DNA from: Ignavibacteriales bacterium
GTDB lineage: Bacteria > Bacteroidota > Ignavibacteria > Ignavibacteriales > Ignavibacteriaceae
Assembly: GCA_020061995.1 (NCBI GenBank)
Contig: JAGUXE010000113.1
Location: forward strand, 1-29,633
Length of the DNA stretch: 29,633 bases
Direction of reading: 5' to 3'
Positions within the stretch are counted from its first letter, which is position 1, and each line of letters opens with the position of its first letter. The position numbers and the translations under genes were made by a program. Of the stretch, positions 17,603-24,516 are shown piece after piece. The notes below the pieces were generated by a model. The model had not been told where the DNA came from. It did no database searches and saw only the letters and a list, made by a program, of their open reading frames with translations.

Positions 17603-18667
17603 ATGCCTTCATTAGCCGCAATATCAAAAATCGATTTTCCTTTTAAAACTGATCAACAAGAAGTAAAAGAACGTGTTCAAGAGATGTTTGCCCCTTCTTT
17701 TCCACAAGTGGAAAGAATGATGAGTGCTTTTGATAACACAGAAATAAAAACAAGAAATTTTTGTATGCCTCTTGAGCATTACTCTGCGCTTCACAGTTTC
17801 CAGGAATTAAACAGTCGATACATTAAGATCTCTCTTGAATATTCCGTCAATGCAATTCAAGAATGTCTATCCTTAGCACAGATTCATAAAAATGAAATTA
17901 CTGATATAATTTTTGTTTCAACAACCGGACTCTCGACTCCCAGTCTGGATGCACTTCTCATTAACGAAATGAAATTAAACCAAAACATCGGTAGGATACC
18001 AATATTCGGTCTAGGTTGTGCGGGGGGTGTTTCGGGTTTTTCTAAAGCTTGTATCCTGGCAATAGCAAATCCGGACGCGGTGGTTTTGCTCGTCTCTGTT
18101 GAATTATGCTCACTAACTTTTTTACGAAACGACTATAGTAAAAGCAATTTCATAGGATCAACTTTGTTTGCTGATGGAGTTGCTGCATGTATAATTACCG
18201 GGGATAATCAAGTAAACAAAACTGATAAGGCAGTAACTTTTATTGCAGCACAAAGTAAATTGTATTACGATACTTTAGACGTGATGGGATGGGAATTTCT
18301 TGATAAAGGATTTAAGGTTTTATTTTCGCAAGATATCCCAAGCATCATAGCAGAAAATATTAACAATGATGTTACTTCTTTTTTAGAAAAATATCAGGTG
18401 AAGATTACAGATATAAAGAATTTAATTTTTCATCCGGGTGGAAAAAAAATATTAACCGCTTACGAAGAAGCTTTGACGGTAAGTCATGACGCATTGAAAA
18501 ACACAAGAGAAGTGATGAACGATTATGGCAATATGTCAAGCACAACAGTTCTATATGTTTTGGAAAGATTTTTTTTGAAAGGTTTCCAAAATGGATATGG
18601 ATTAATGTTATCAATGGGGCCCGGTTTTTCAAGTGAAATGGTTTTACTGCAACTGGAGAACCACTAA
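17603..18667 (+). CDS. Type III polyketide synthase (chalcone/alkylpyrone synthase-like)
   Basis: The 354-residue enzyme has the thiolase fold of type III polyketide synthases. It condenses malonyl-CoA units onto an acyl-CoA starter to form alkylpyrones or alkylresorcinols. The catalytic triad is complete: Cys139 in GLGCAGG, His277 in IFHPGG and Asn310 in YGNMSS. The C-terminal LSMGPGFSSEM matches the family's GFGPG loop. The frame is open from GTG at 17528, but I chose the ATG at 17603 because MPSLAAISK then matches the family N-terminus and gives the usual length. An AGGAA lies upstream at a longish distance. The downstream ICMT-like gene starts one base after its stop, as in bacterial PKS/methyltransferase pairs such as BpsA-BpsB and SrsA-SrsB. 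Product and starter length are unknown. Confidence 0.9.
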   Translation: MPSLAAISKIDFPFKTDQQEVKERVQEMFAPSFPQVERMMSAFDNTEIKTRNFCMPLEHYSALHSFQELNSRYIKISLEYSVNAIQECLSLAQIHKNEITDIIFVSTTGLSTPSLDALLINEMKLNQNIGRIPIFGLGCAGGVSGFSKACILAIANPDAVVLLVSVELCSLTFLRNDYSKSNFIGSTLFADGVAACIITGDNQVNKTDKAVTFIAAQSKLYYDTLDVMGWEFLDKGFKVLFSQDIPSIIAENINNDVTSFLEKYQVKITDIKNLIFHPGGKKILTAYEEALTVSHDALKNTREVMNDYGNMSSTTVLYVLERFFLKGFQNGYGLMLSMGPGFSSEMVLLQLENH

Positions 18668-18668
18668 A

Positions 18669-19181
18669 ATGATTTTCATTCTCTTCATATCGTTCATCAT
18701 TCTTTTGAGAATTGGTGAATTAATACTTTCTAAAAGAAATGAGAGATGGTTGATTCGAAATGGTGCGGTCGAGTTTGGAGATAAACATTATCCCTTCGTG
18801 GTTTCGCTGCACATTTTGTTTTTCTTTTCATTGATTGTCGAGTATTCCCAACAACTAACCTCAGCTTATAGTTTATTGCTAATCATCATATATGTCTTAA
18901 TTATTGCATTAAAAGCTTGGGTAATTTTATCATTGGGTAAATTTTGGAACACAAAAATTTATCATATTCCAAATATGCCTTTAATAGAAAAAGGACCTTA
19001 CAAATATTTTAAGCATCCCAATTATGCTATTGTAATAGCAGAAATAGTCATAATTCCACTCGCCTTTCATCTGTATTACACAGCAATTGCATTTACTCTG
19101 CTCAATATGCTAATGTTATTTATAAGAATTAGAGAAGAAAACAAAGTTTTAAATTTTCAGCATCAAGTAGAATCATCATAA
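18669..19181 (+). CDS. ICMT-like membrane methyltransferase (alkylpyrone O-methyltransferase type)
   Basis: The 170-residue integral membrane protein belongs to the isoprenylcysteine carboxyl methyltransferase family (YpbQ/SrsB-like). It has about four to five hydrophobic helices, then the cofactor-binding signature GPYKYFKHPNY (around 108-118) and the C-terminal RIREENKVL. Family members next to type III PKS genes methylate the hydroxyl of alkylpyrones or alkylresorcinols with S-adenosylmethionine. The frame is open from 18633 inside the PKS gene. The ATG at 18669, one base after the PKS stop and with GGAG at about 10 nt, is the natural start and implies coupled translation. Confidence 0.88.
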   Translation: MIFILFISFIILLRIGELILSKRNERWLIRNGAVEFGDKHYPFVVSLHILFFFSLIVEYSQQLTSAYSLLLIIIYVLIIALKAWVILSLGKFWNTKIYHIPNMPLIEKGPYKYFKHPNYAIVIAEIVIIPLAFHLYYTAIAFTLLNMLMLFIRIREENKVLNFQHQVESS

Positions 19182-19191
19182 ATCTAATCAT

Positions 19192-19443
19192 ATGAAACAG
19201 CAGATTGTAAAAATAAAGTCTATTGATCAAATCACGCACGACGAACTGCGAATTGTAGATAAGAAACCTCGGCACAACATGTTTTCTTCCTCGCAAATCA
19301 CAAAAGATTTTTTAATACCACACATCAACAGCAACATAAAAAATATTTATTTATGCGGTCCCCCGCATATGATGGAACTTGTAGAAAAACAGTTGCAAGA
19401 TTTAAATGTTGGTGAGAAACATATAATTAAAGAAGAATTTTAG
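19192..19443 (+). pseudogene. Ferredoxin/flavodoxin reductase with large internal deletion
   Basis: The 83-residue reading frame joins two ends of an FNR-type flavin reductase. The start, MKQQIVKIKSIDQITHDELR, matches the first beta strands of the FAD-binding domain. The end (about 36-83, ITKDFL...YLCGPPHMMELVEKQL...IIKEEF) matches the C-terminal NAD(P)-binding part, with CGPP intact. Family proteins are about 220 residues, so roughly 140 residues, including the flavin-binding RxxS/T region, are missing without breaking the frame. The junction lies near residues 28-35. It follows the methyltransferase gene by 10 nt and was probably part of the same operon. Residual expression is possible, but reductase activity is not. 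Confidence 0.72.
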
Positions 19444-19463
19444 TAAATAATGAGGTAGTGGTT

Positions 19464-19685
19464 ATGGAATCAGAAAAAGAACTTAATTCCAAAATACTGG
19501 AAATTACAATGACTATTCGGGAAAAGTACCCTGAAATTTATGAACATCTAGGAGAAATGCCTGTTACAATTCCCAACATTGAAAATCCTGAAATAAACAA
19601 TAGAAATTTAAGAGATTATTATGATTCGCTCAAATCTATATTGAAAAATTATGTGCATGAGCACTTACCGGAAGGCACAAAGTGA
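19464..19685 (+). CDS. Small conserved-looking hypothetical protein
   Basis: This 73-residue acidic soluble protein has a predicted helix (SEKELNSKILEITMTIREKY), a central EMPVTIPN segment, and a second helix with RDYYDSLKSILKNYV. I do not recognise a named family. The clean GAGG ribosome site 8 nt before the ATG, the helical pattern and the absence of damage suggest a functional small gene. A GTG at 19458 would add two residues. It is 20 nt downstream of the deleted reductase gene. Confidence 0.65.
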   Translation: MESEKELNSKILEITMTIREKYPEIYEHLGEMPVTIPNIENPEINNRNLRDYYDSLKSILKNYVHEHLPEGTK

Positions 19686-19802
19686 AAATAAAGTAAGGGA
19701 TGAAATAAATCATTCAATTAAAATTAAACAACAATAAAATTTAATGAGTAATACTATGCGTGAGGAAGAAAACAATATTGAGATAACTATACATGATCTT
19801 AA

Positions 19803-20036
19803 TGTTTAATTGCTTTACGTGATACAGACGTGAGAAGTGATTTGAAGAAAATAAAAATTTCGACAGCGATTCTGCATGGTAAAAAAGATAAAATATGTTC
19901 TTTCGATTTAGCAGAACAGATGGAAGCCGGAATTTCAAATTCACACGTCGTTGCCTTTGAAAATAGCGGTCATAGTTTATTTCTGGAGGAGACTAAAAAG
20001 TTTAATTCAGGACTAATCAAATTTGCAGGAGAATGA
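19803..20036 (+). pseudogene. C-terminal fragment of an alpha/beta hydrolase
   Basis: The open frame from the TAA at 19800-19802 encodes about 77 residues (CLIALRDTDVRSDLKKIKI...) that match the last third of an alpha/beta-fold hydrolase. AILHGKKDKICSFDLAEQM is the strand carrying the acid-residue loop, and FENSGHSLF holds the catalytic His. The nucleophile elbow and oxyanion region are missing. No ATG is present at a sensible place; the nearest is a GTG at 19830. Immediately upstream, a 21-codon ORF (19744-19809, MSNTMREEENNIEI) overlaps in another frame and is not recognisable. The matching N-terminal half of such a protein lies 1.7 kb downstream, at 21755. Confidence 0.7.
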
Positions 20037-20052
20037 ACGGGATTACGTATAA

Positions 20053-20118
20053 TCAATCGAACACTCTCGGAATTACATCCAAAGATGTAGTCCCTTTTTC
20101 ATCCTTTTGTTCGATTGA
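20053..20118 (+). repeat. GATG/CATCC hairpin repeat, copy B, with 11-bp outer stem
   Basis: The inner hairpin is CAAA-GATG (20080-20087), a 12-nt loop, CATC (20100-20103), two bulged bases and TTTG (20106-20109). A perfect 11-bp outer inverted repeat, TCAATCGAACA (20053-20063) with TGTTCGATTGA (20108-20118), encloses it. ACATC/GATGT (20075-20079 with 20084-20088) is an alternative inner pairing. A 30-codon ORF (20033-20125) ending KDVVPFSSFCSIER also spans it and starts in an ATGA overlap with the hydrolase fragment. The element ends about 185 nt before the lipoprotein gene. Confidence 0.65.
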
Positions 20119-20214
20119 AAGATAATCAATACCTGCTTATCCTAACATTGTAAATGGGAAATATTAAAGAAAGATTATTCATCAACAATTATTAAGAAGC
20201 AATCAAATGAACAA

Positions 20215-20256
20215 GCTGGAAATTTATTGTGCTCTAAATATGTGAGTTTCCAGGCT
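20215..20256 (+). other. Hairpin in the lipoprotein gene leader
   Basis: CTGGAAA (20216-20222) pairs perfectly with TTTCCAG (20247-20253), and the stem extends to AG/CT across a bulged G. It lies about 45 nt before the lipoprotein ATG and would be in its 5' untranslated region, so it may influence initiation or mRNA stability. It includes the CAAGCTGGAA string that resembles position 17481. Confidence 0.35.
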
Positions 20257-20301
20257 ATTAAATAAAATCAATTAAATCCGATATAAATCAAAAGGAGAAT
20301 T

Positions 20302-20739
20302 ATGAAAAACAAATATGTCATCGCGGTAGTTATCCTGTTCATGGCAGGGTCATTATTTACAGGTTGTAACAACAACCGAGAAAAGGTAGAAGATGCTAAA
20401 GAAGATGTTGAAGAAGCTAATCAAGATTTGAAAGATGCGCGGGCTGAGTATGAGAAGGATTGGCAGCAATTCAAGACAGATGGGGAATTAAAAATTAGTG
20501 CTAACGAAAAGAAAATTAGTGATTACAAAGCATTGATTAAAACAACCAGCGGAAAATCCAAAGCTAAATATGAAAAGGAAGTTATAGAATTGGAACAAAA
20601 AAATATTGAGCTAAGGAAAAAACTTGTTGAATATAAGTATGAAGGAAAAGATAGTTGGGAAACATTCAAAAAGGATTTCAATGAGGGTTTGGATGATATT
20701 GGAAATACTCTGAACGATATTTTCACGAAAAAGGATTAA
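20302..20739 (+). CDS. Coiled-coil lipoprotein
   Basis: The 145-residue precursor has a lipoprotein signal peptide with FTGC at 19-22 (Cys22 lipidated), followed by NNN. The mature protein is almost entirely charged helix: a heptad-like run REKVEDAKEDVEEANQDL, a second coiled coil around 83-112, and a C-terminal DSWETFKKDFNEGLDDIGN segment. Such short helical lipoproteins are common in stress regions, but I cannot assign a function. AAGGAG about 5 nt before the ATG is one of the strongest ribosome sites in the window. It precedes the YtxH/DUF948 pair. Confidence 0.8.
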   Translation: MKNKYVIAVVILFMAGSLFTGCNNNREKVEDAKEDVEEANQDLKDARAEYEKDWQQFKTDGELKISANEKKISDYKALIKTTSGKSKAKYEKEVIELEQKNIELRKKLVEYKYEGKDSWETFKKDFNEGLDDIGNTLNDIFTKKD

Positions 20740-20848
20740 GCAAACCGTAATTAATTTGGATAGTGCTTTGAGCTATTTGGAAAAAATTTGTAAAAGCACT
20801 ATTCAGGATAACTGATTTAGTTAGAAAATTAAATGAAAGGAATATACA

Positions 20849-21265
20849 ATGTCACATAATAATAGCGTTAAAGGATTTCTTATTGGGTTTTTAGCAGGTG
20901 GAACTATTGGGGCAATAGTTGCATTATTAACTACTCCCAAAAGCAGCAAGGAACTTAGAAGAGATTTTAAAAAAAAGTCCGGGGAATATTTAGATGAAGC
21001 TGAGAAATATTTTACAGAGAAGAAAAACCAGGCTGGTAAAATGCTCAATGAAGGTAAAAGAAAATACTCAATGATTATGAATGATGTAAAATCAAAACCC
21101 GGGGAGATACTAGAAGATGCTGAACGGGTGTATGATGATGCAATAGTAAAAACAAAAGAGGTTTTACATTCTGCTAAAGAAATGATAGAAACAGAAGCTG
21201 ATAGATTGAAATCTTCAGTTGAAGCCGGAATAGAGACTTATAAAAAAGAATCTAAGAATAGATAA
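20849..21265 (+). CDS. YtxH domain-containing protein
   Basis: The 138-residue protein has one N-terminal transmembrane helix (about 9-29, GFLIGFLAGGTIGAIVALL). The diagnostic TTPKSSKELR of the YtxH family (PF12732) follows, and then a long amphipathic helix reminiscent of LEA or apolipoprotein repeats. In Bacillus the ytxGHJ genes belong to the general stress response, but the molecular role is unknown. AAAGGA precedes the ATG. The DUF948-type gene starts 9 nt after its stop, reproducing the ytxG-ytxH association. Confidence 0.88.
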   Translation: MSHNNSVKGFLIGFLAGGTIGAIVALLTTPKSSKELRRDFKKKSGEYLDEAEKYFTEKKNQAGKMLNEGKRKYSMIMNDVKSKPGEILEDAERVYDDAIVKTKEVLHSAKEMIETEADRLKSSVEAGIETYKKESKNR

Positions 21266-21274
21266 TTCATCAAA

Positions 21275-21661
21275 ATGGATATAATAGAAATTTTAACTAT
21301 AATACTACTTATATCATCATTAGCTCTTTGTATTGCGCTGATTTACTATATCCATCAGATTGGTAAATCAGTACATTCCGTGAGTGCAGATGTACATGGA
21401 TTGTCGCACAAACTTAATCCGCTTATAGAATCAACACTAGAACTTTCAAAAAAAATAATTCACATCTCCAATGAAGCTGAAACTCAGCTTCAAATATCAA
21501 AATCAATTGTTTGTGATATCAGAAATAGTGTTGATAAAATTTTGAATCTGGAAACAAAAATTCGGAACCAGGTAGAAGATACTGTGATGCCTATAGTAAA
21601 AAATATAAACGCAGTAAGTGTAGGAGTTGGAGCCTTTTGGAGAAAACTCAGGAATAAGTAA
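21275..21661 (+). CDS. DUF948-like (YtxG/YoxC-type) membrane protein
   Basis: The 128-residue protein has an N-terminal membrane helix (about 5-27, IEILTIILLISSLALCIAL). A long coiled-coil region follows (IHQIGKSVHSVSADVHGLSHKLNPLIESTLELSKK), and it ends in a GVGAFWRKLRNK stretch. This matches the DUF948 pattern of one helix plus a methyl-accepting-chemotaxis-like coil. The 9-nt gap after the YtxH gene indicates one operon, and the pair recurs in stress-inducible loci of other bacteria. Function is unknown. Confidence 0.78.
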   Translation: MDIIEILTIILLISSLALCIALIYYIHQIGKSVHSVSADVHGLSHKLNPLIESTLELSKKIIHISNEAETQLQISKSIVCDIRNSVDKILNLETKIRNQVEDTVMPIVKNINAVSVGVGAFWRKLRNK

Positions 21662-21754
21662 GCGTTTATAAAAGAATTTGTTTGAAAATAAAGCAAAGAT
21701 TACCGGTTGCTAAATGAGGCAACTAACTATTAGGGAACAATTAGGAGTAGTAAA

Positions 21755-22120
21755 ATGAATACAACACTTCCTGGAAAATTATCTGTAATTGTCAGAGTAG
21801 AATATATAGAAGTAGAACCCAATGTAAATCTTCATATAGCAGATGCCGGTGAAGGCAGACCTATTGTGTTAATACATGGTTGGCCGTTAAGTGATGAAAT
21901 GTTCAAATATCAATACAATGATCTGGTTAATAAGAATTATCGAGTAATAGGCATTACACTAAGAGGTTATGATAAATCTGAAAAATTATATGGAGATTAT
22001 GATTACGATATACATGCATCAGATGTTAATAAAGTTTTAGAAAAGTTAAAAATAGAGGATGCAGTTTTAGTGGGCTTTCCGATGGGAATCCTTCGGATAA
22101 CCAAAAATAGATTTACTTAA
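21755..22120 (+). pseudogene. N-terminal fragment of an alpha/beta hydrolase
   Basis: The 121-residue frame matches the first half of an alpha/beta hydrolase: VEPNVNLHIADAGEGRPIVL, the oxyanion segment HGWP, LRGYDKS, and the strand before the nucleophile. The elbow, expected as GFSMG, reads GFPMG, so Ser is replaced by Pro. The sequence then loses similarity (ILRITKNRFT) and stops. The second half of the fold is absent here; a separate C-terminal fragment lies upstream at 19803. AGGAG before the ATG is still intact, which suggests recent decay. Confidence 0.72.
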
Positions 22121-22245
22121 TGGCTAAAGCCAGAGCATTTGGTGTTAATCATACCCATGATCTGAGGGTCGGATATTGAGTATCACACAGTGTGTAATGT
22201 GAGTTATTAAAACAATTGAAACTAATTTTTAATAGGAAAAGTGGT

Positions 22246-23340
22246 ATGAAAAACGAAAAACTTTTAAGTCTCTATAAACTGGGGAAGATTGAACTTAACA
22301 ATAGAATTGTAATGGCTCCAATGACACGTTCTCGAGCAATTGGCAATATTCCAAATGAATTAATGGCGGAGTATTACGAACAACGTGCTTCTGCCGGATT
22401 AATCATTACTGAAGGAACTTCTCCTTCTCCAAATGGCCTTGGCTACAGTCGTATTCCCGGAATATTCAACGATGGTCAAATTGAGGGTTGGAAGAAAACT
22501 ACGGATGCTGTCCATTTAAAAGATGGTAAAATATTTCTTCAGCTTATGCATACCGGGCGTATCAGTCATCGTGAAAACATGCCGAACAATACCACCATTA
22601 TATCGCCATCTGCAGTTAAACCGAAGGGACAAATGTGGACAGATTCACTTGGATTACAGGATTTTCCAATTCCAACAGAAATGAGCATTGAAGAAATAAA
22701 ACATACTAAACAAGAGTACATTACGGCTGCATCAAATGCAATAAAAGCCGGATTTGATGGTATCGAATTGCACGGTGCAAATGGTTACTTAATAGAACAA
22801 TTTTTATCTCCGATTAGTAATTTAAGAAAAGATGATTATGGAGGAAGTTTTGAAAATCGCTCCCGTTTTCTATTGGAAATAATGCAAGATGCTATTGAGG
22901 TAATTGGAAAAGATAAAGTTGGTATTCGGTTATCTCCATATGGTGTCGCAAGTGACATGGTTTACTATCCCGAAACAGAAGACACCTATAAATATCTTGC
23001 TGAAAAACTGAGTAAAATGGGAACACTTTATATCCATATAGTTGATCACAGTAGTATGGGTGCTCCGGAAGTTCCGCTAGAAATTAAAAAAGCTATTCGC
23101 AAAAATTTTGAGCATACTCTTATTCTTAGCGGCGGATATACAATGGAACTCGCTGAATTAGATTTAGAAAGCGGACTTGCGAATCTAATCGCATTCGGTA
23201 AGCCATTTATCAATAACCCTGATCTCGTTGAACGATTTTCAAATGATTGGAGATTATCCAAAGAACTTGATATGAGTACATTTTATTCACCTGGAGAAAA
23301 AGGATACACGGACTATTCTACTCATAAAACTGAAGCATAG
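22246..23340 (+). CDS. Old Yellow Enzyme-type alkene reductase
   Basis: The 364-residue TIM-barrel flavoprotein belongs to the OYE/N-ethylmaleimide reductase group. These enzymes use FMN and NADPH to reduce activated C=C bonds, nitro compounds or nitrate esters. It has VMAPMTRSR (22-30), QLMHTGRISH (99-108), the substrate-anchoring pair His176/Asn179 in LHGANGYLIEQFLSP, and the RKDDYGGSFENRSRF signature (194-208). LILSGGY (292-298) and the final FGKPFINNPDL phosphate-binding region are intact. The frame is open from a TTG at 22216; the ATG at 22246 has AGGAAAA about 9 nt upstream and the correct family start. It stands apart from its neighbours, after a broken hydrolase gene. Confidence 0.92.
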   Translation: MKNEKLLSLYKLGKIELNNRIVMAPMTRSRAIGNIPNELMAEYYEQRASAGLIITEGTSPSPNGLGYSRIPGIFNDGQIEGWKKTTDAVHLKDGKIFLQLMHTGRISHRENMPNNTTIISPSAVKPKGQMWTDSLGLQDFPIPTEMSIEEIKHTKQEYITAASNAIKAGFDGIELHGANGYLIEQFLSPISNLRKDDYGGSFENRSRFLLEIMQDAIEVIGKDKVGIRLSPYGVASDMVYYPETEDTYKYLAEKLSKMGTLYIHIVDHSSMGAPEVPLEIKKAIRKNFEHTLILSGGYTMELAELDLESGLANLIAFGKPFINNPDLVERFSNDWRLSKELDMSTFYSPGEKGYTDYSTHKTEA

Positions 23341-23491
23341 ATTTTCGCTCTATGAATGTGCATCCAAATTCGTATATATAGTTATTGTGAAAGAAAATAA
23401 ATCTGATTAACAGAAAAAGATGTAGCGAAAAAATAGCGATTTAATTAGTTGGTGATTTTATGAACAAATTTAATTTAAAAGGAAAAAGAAG

Positions 23492-23683
23492 ATGTCATTA
23501 ATAACATTAGTAATTGTTTTAGTTGTTGTAGGAGTTGTGCTGTGGCTTATCAACAGCTACATCCCTATGCAGGCTACTCTTAAGAAAATCTTAAATGCCG
23601 TTGTGGTTATTGTAGTCATTCTTTGGTTGCTCAGTGTATTCGGAGTTATTGGAAGCCTCGACACGATTCGTGTTGGGAATTAA
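23492..23683 (+). CDS. Thivi_2564-family small membrane protein
   Basis: The 63-residue protein has two hydrophobic helices (about 3-21 and 34-54) flanking NSYIPMQATLKKILN. This is the pattern of the Thivi_2564 family of small membrane proteins that occur widely near stress genes. Function is unknown. AAGGAAAAAGAAG upstream supplies the ribosome site. The C-terminal GSLDTIRVGN is ordinary for the family. Between its stop and the next gene (23684-23821) another frame stays open, but no start or family is evident. Confidence 0.8.
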   Translation: MSLITLVIVLVVVGVVLWLINSYIPMQATLKKILNAVVVIVVILWLLSVFGVIGSLDTIRVGN

Positions 23684-23821
23684 AACTATTTCAGATTCTT
23701 CATCCTTGATTGAAGAAATTCAGTTAGAGACGGGAGAATTGAATTGCAAAGTAAAAGAAATCGATTCTTGTAAAGATGATTTAACACTGGAAAATTATAA
23801 ACAAAAATTTGAGAGATAATT

Positions 23822-24073
23822 ATGGAAATTTTAGGAACTATTATTATTGGTTTAATTGCAGGAGTTATTGCAAAATTATTATTGCCTGGTAAAGATCCGG
23901 GTGGCTGCATAATTACAATTCTACTAGGAATTGCCGGTGCATTTGTTGCAACCTACATAGGTAAATTTTTAGGAATTTATGAACCCGGTGAGACTGCAGG
24001 TTTTATTGGTGCAGTAATCGGAGCCGTGATTATTTTATTGTTATATAGAATGTTTCTTAAGAGAAAAGACTAA
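23822..24073 (+). CDS. GlsB/YeaQ/YmgE-family stress-response membrane protein
   Basis: The 83-residue protein has three hydrophobic segments with the Gly-rich helix motifs of the transglycosylase-associated (PF04226) family: IIGLIAGVIAKLLLPGKDPGG near the N-terminus and TAGFIGAVIGAVIILLLYR at the C-terminus. Members are induced in stationary phase and acid stress in several bacteria, and their biochemical role is unclear. A GAGAG ribosome site is placed 5-6 nt before the ATG. A perfect 9-bp palindromic stem follows its stop by 15 nt. Confidence 0.9.
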   Translation: MEILGTIIIGLIAGVIAKLLLPGKDPGGCIITILLGIAGAFVATYIGKFLGIYEPGETAGFIGAVIGAVIILLLYRMFLKRKD

Positions 24074-24088
24074 GGAATTATTAATATA

Positions 24089-24108
24089 CTAACTAAGAGC
24101 TTAGTTAG
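24089..24108 (+). terminator. Stem-loop after the GlsB-family gene
   Basis: CTAACTAAG (24089-24097) and CTTAGTTAG (24100-24108) are perfect complements with two bases between. In RNA an 8-bp stem with a GAGC loop would form. It begins 15 nt after the stop codon, as expected for a transcript end, but only a weak T-rich stretch follows and the stem is AT-rich, so termination is uncertain. Confidence 0.35.
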
Positions 24109-24157
24109 AATTCAATTTACAATTATGATAATTGCAATGAAATTTTTCGTTCATTAT

Positions 24158-24179
24158 GATGTAGTCTCATTTTTCATCC
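24158..24179 (+). repeat. GATG/CATCC hairpin repeat, copy C (degenerate)
   Basis: GATG (24158-24161), a 13-nt loop beginning TAGTC and containing a T run, and CATCC (24175-24179) are retained, and CGATTGA follows at 24187-24193. The flanking pairing that closes copies A, B and D is poor here, and the loop has one extra base. It lies about 90 nt before the interrupted small ORF at 24270 and 337 nt before the YihY gene. Confidence 0.5.
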
Positions 24180-24269
24180 CTTTGATCGATTGATAGACTT
24201 ATGATCAGCAAGTAAGATGAAATTTAAAATAAATTTAATTTGATCAATTGTTTATAGAGATATATAAAA

Positions 24270-24506
24270 ATGAAAACACCAAACAAAAAAAGAATTAACA
24301 ATTCTAAGATTAATGATCTTGCTAAAAATACAGAAAGCGGACAGGACGAATTTTTAACTACTAAAACGATATTTTTTTAGAAAATATGGGAGTCTATTGT
24401 AGGCAGTATTGGTGTTATTTTAAAAATCAATTCAGTTCAAACAAACAATCCTGATGATAAAAGAAACACTTTGCGAAAAATTATTTCATCACAGAATAAA
24501 GAATGA
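24270..24506 (+). pseudogene. Small ORF interrupted by in-frame TAG
   Basis: The ATG at 24270 opens 36 codons (MKTPNKKRINNSKINDLAKN...) ending at TAG 24378-24380. The same frame continues for 41 more sense codons (KIWESIVGSIGVILKINSVQ...) to a TGA at 24504-24506, 10 nt before the YihY start. I do not recognise a family with confidence. The stretch KINDLAKNTESGQDEFLTT weakly recalls the N-terminus of large catalases, so it may be a remnant of one. The long frame beyond the stop argues for one nonsense mutation in an ancestral gene, but the length makes chance possible. Confidence 0.4.
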
Positions 24507-24516
24507 AAATAATTAA

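Noticed and set aside
22184..22194. Operator at CACACAGTGTG before the Old Yellow Enzyme gene
   Set aside because: It is a neat 11-bp palindrome about 50 nt upstream of the start, but it is single, short and next to a decayed gene, so I do not call it a site.
23421..23445. A fifth copy of the GATG/CATCC hairpin repeat at AAAAAGATGTAGCGAAAAAA
   Set aside because: Only GATGTAG matches; there is no CATCC partner and no T-rich loop, so it cannot form the hairpin.
23670..23819. A small gene between the Thivi_2564 and GlsB genes (frame ending LENYKQKFER)
   Set aside because: The frame is open for about 50 codons, but it overlaps the end of the Thivi_2564 gene, has no ATG or ribosome site, and matches nothing I know.
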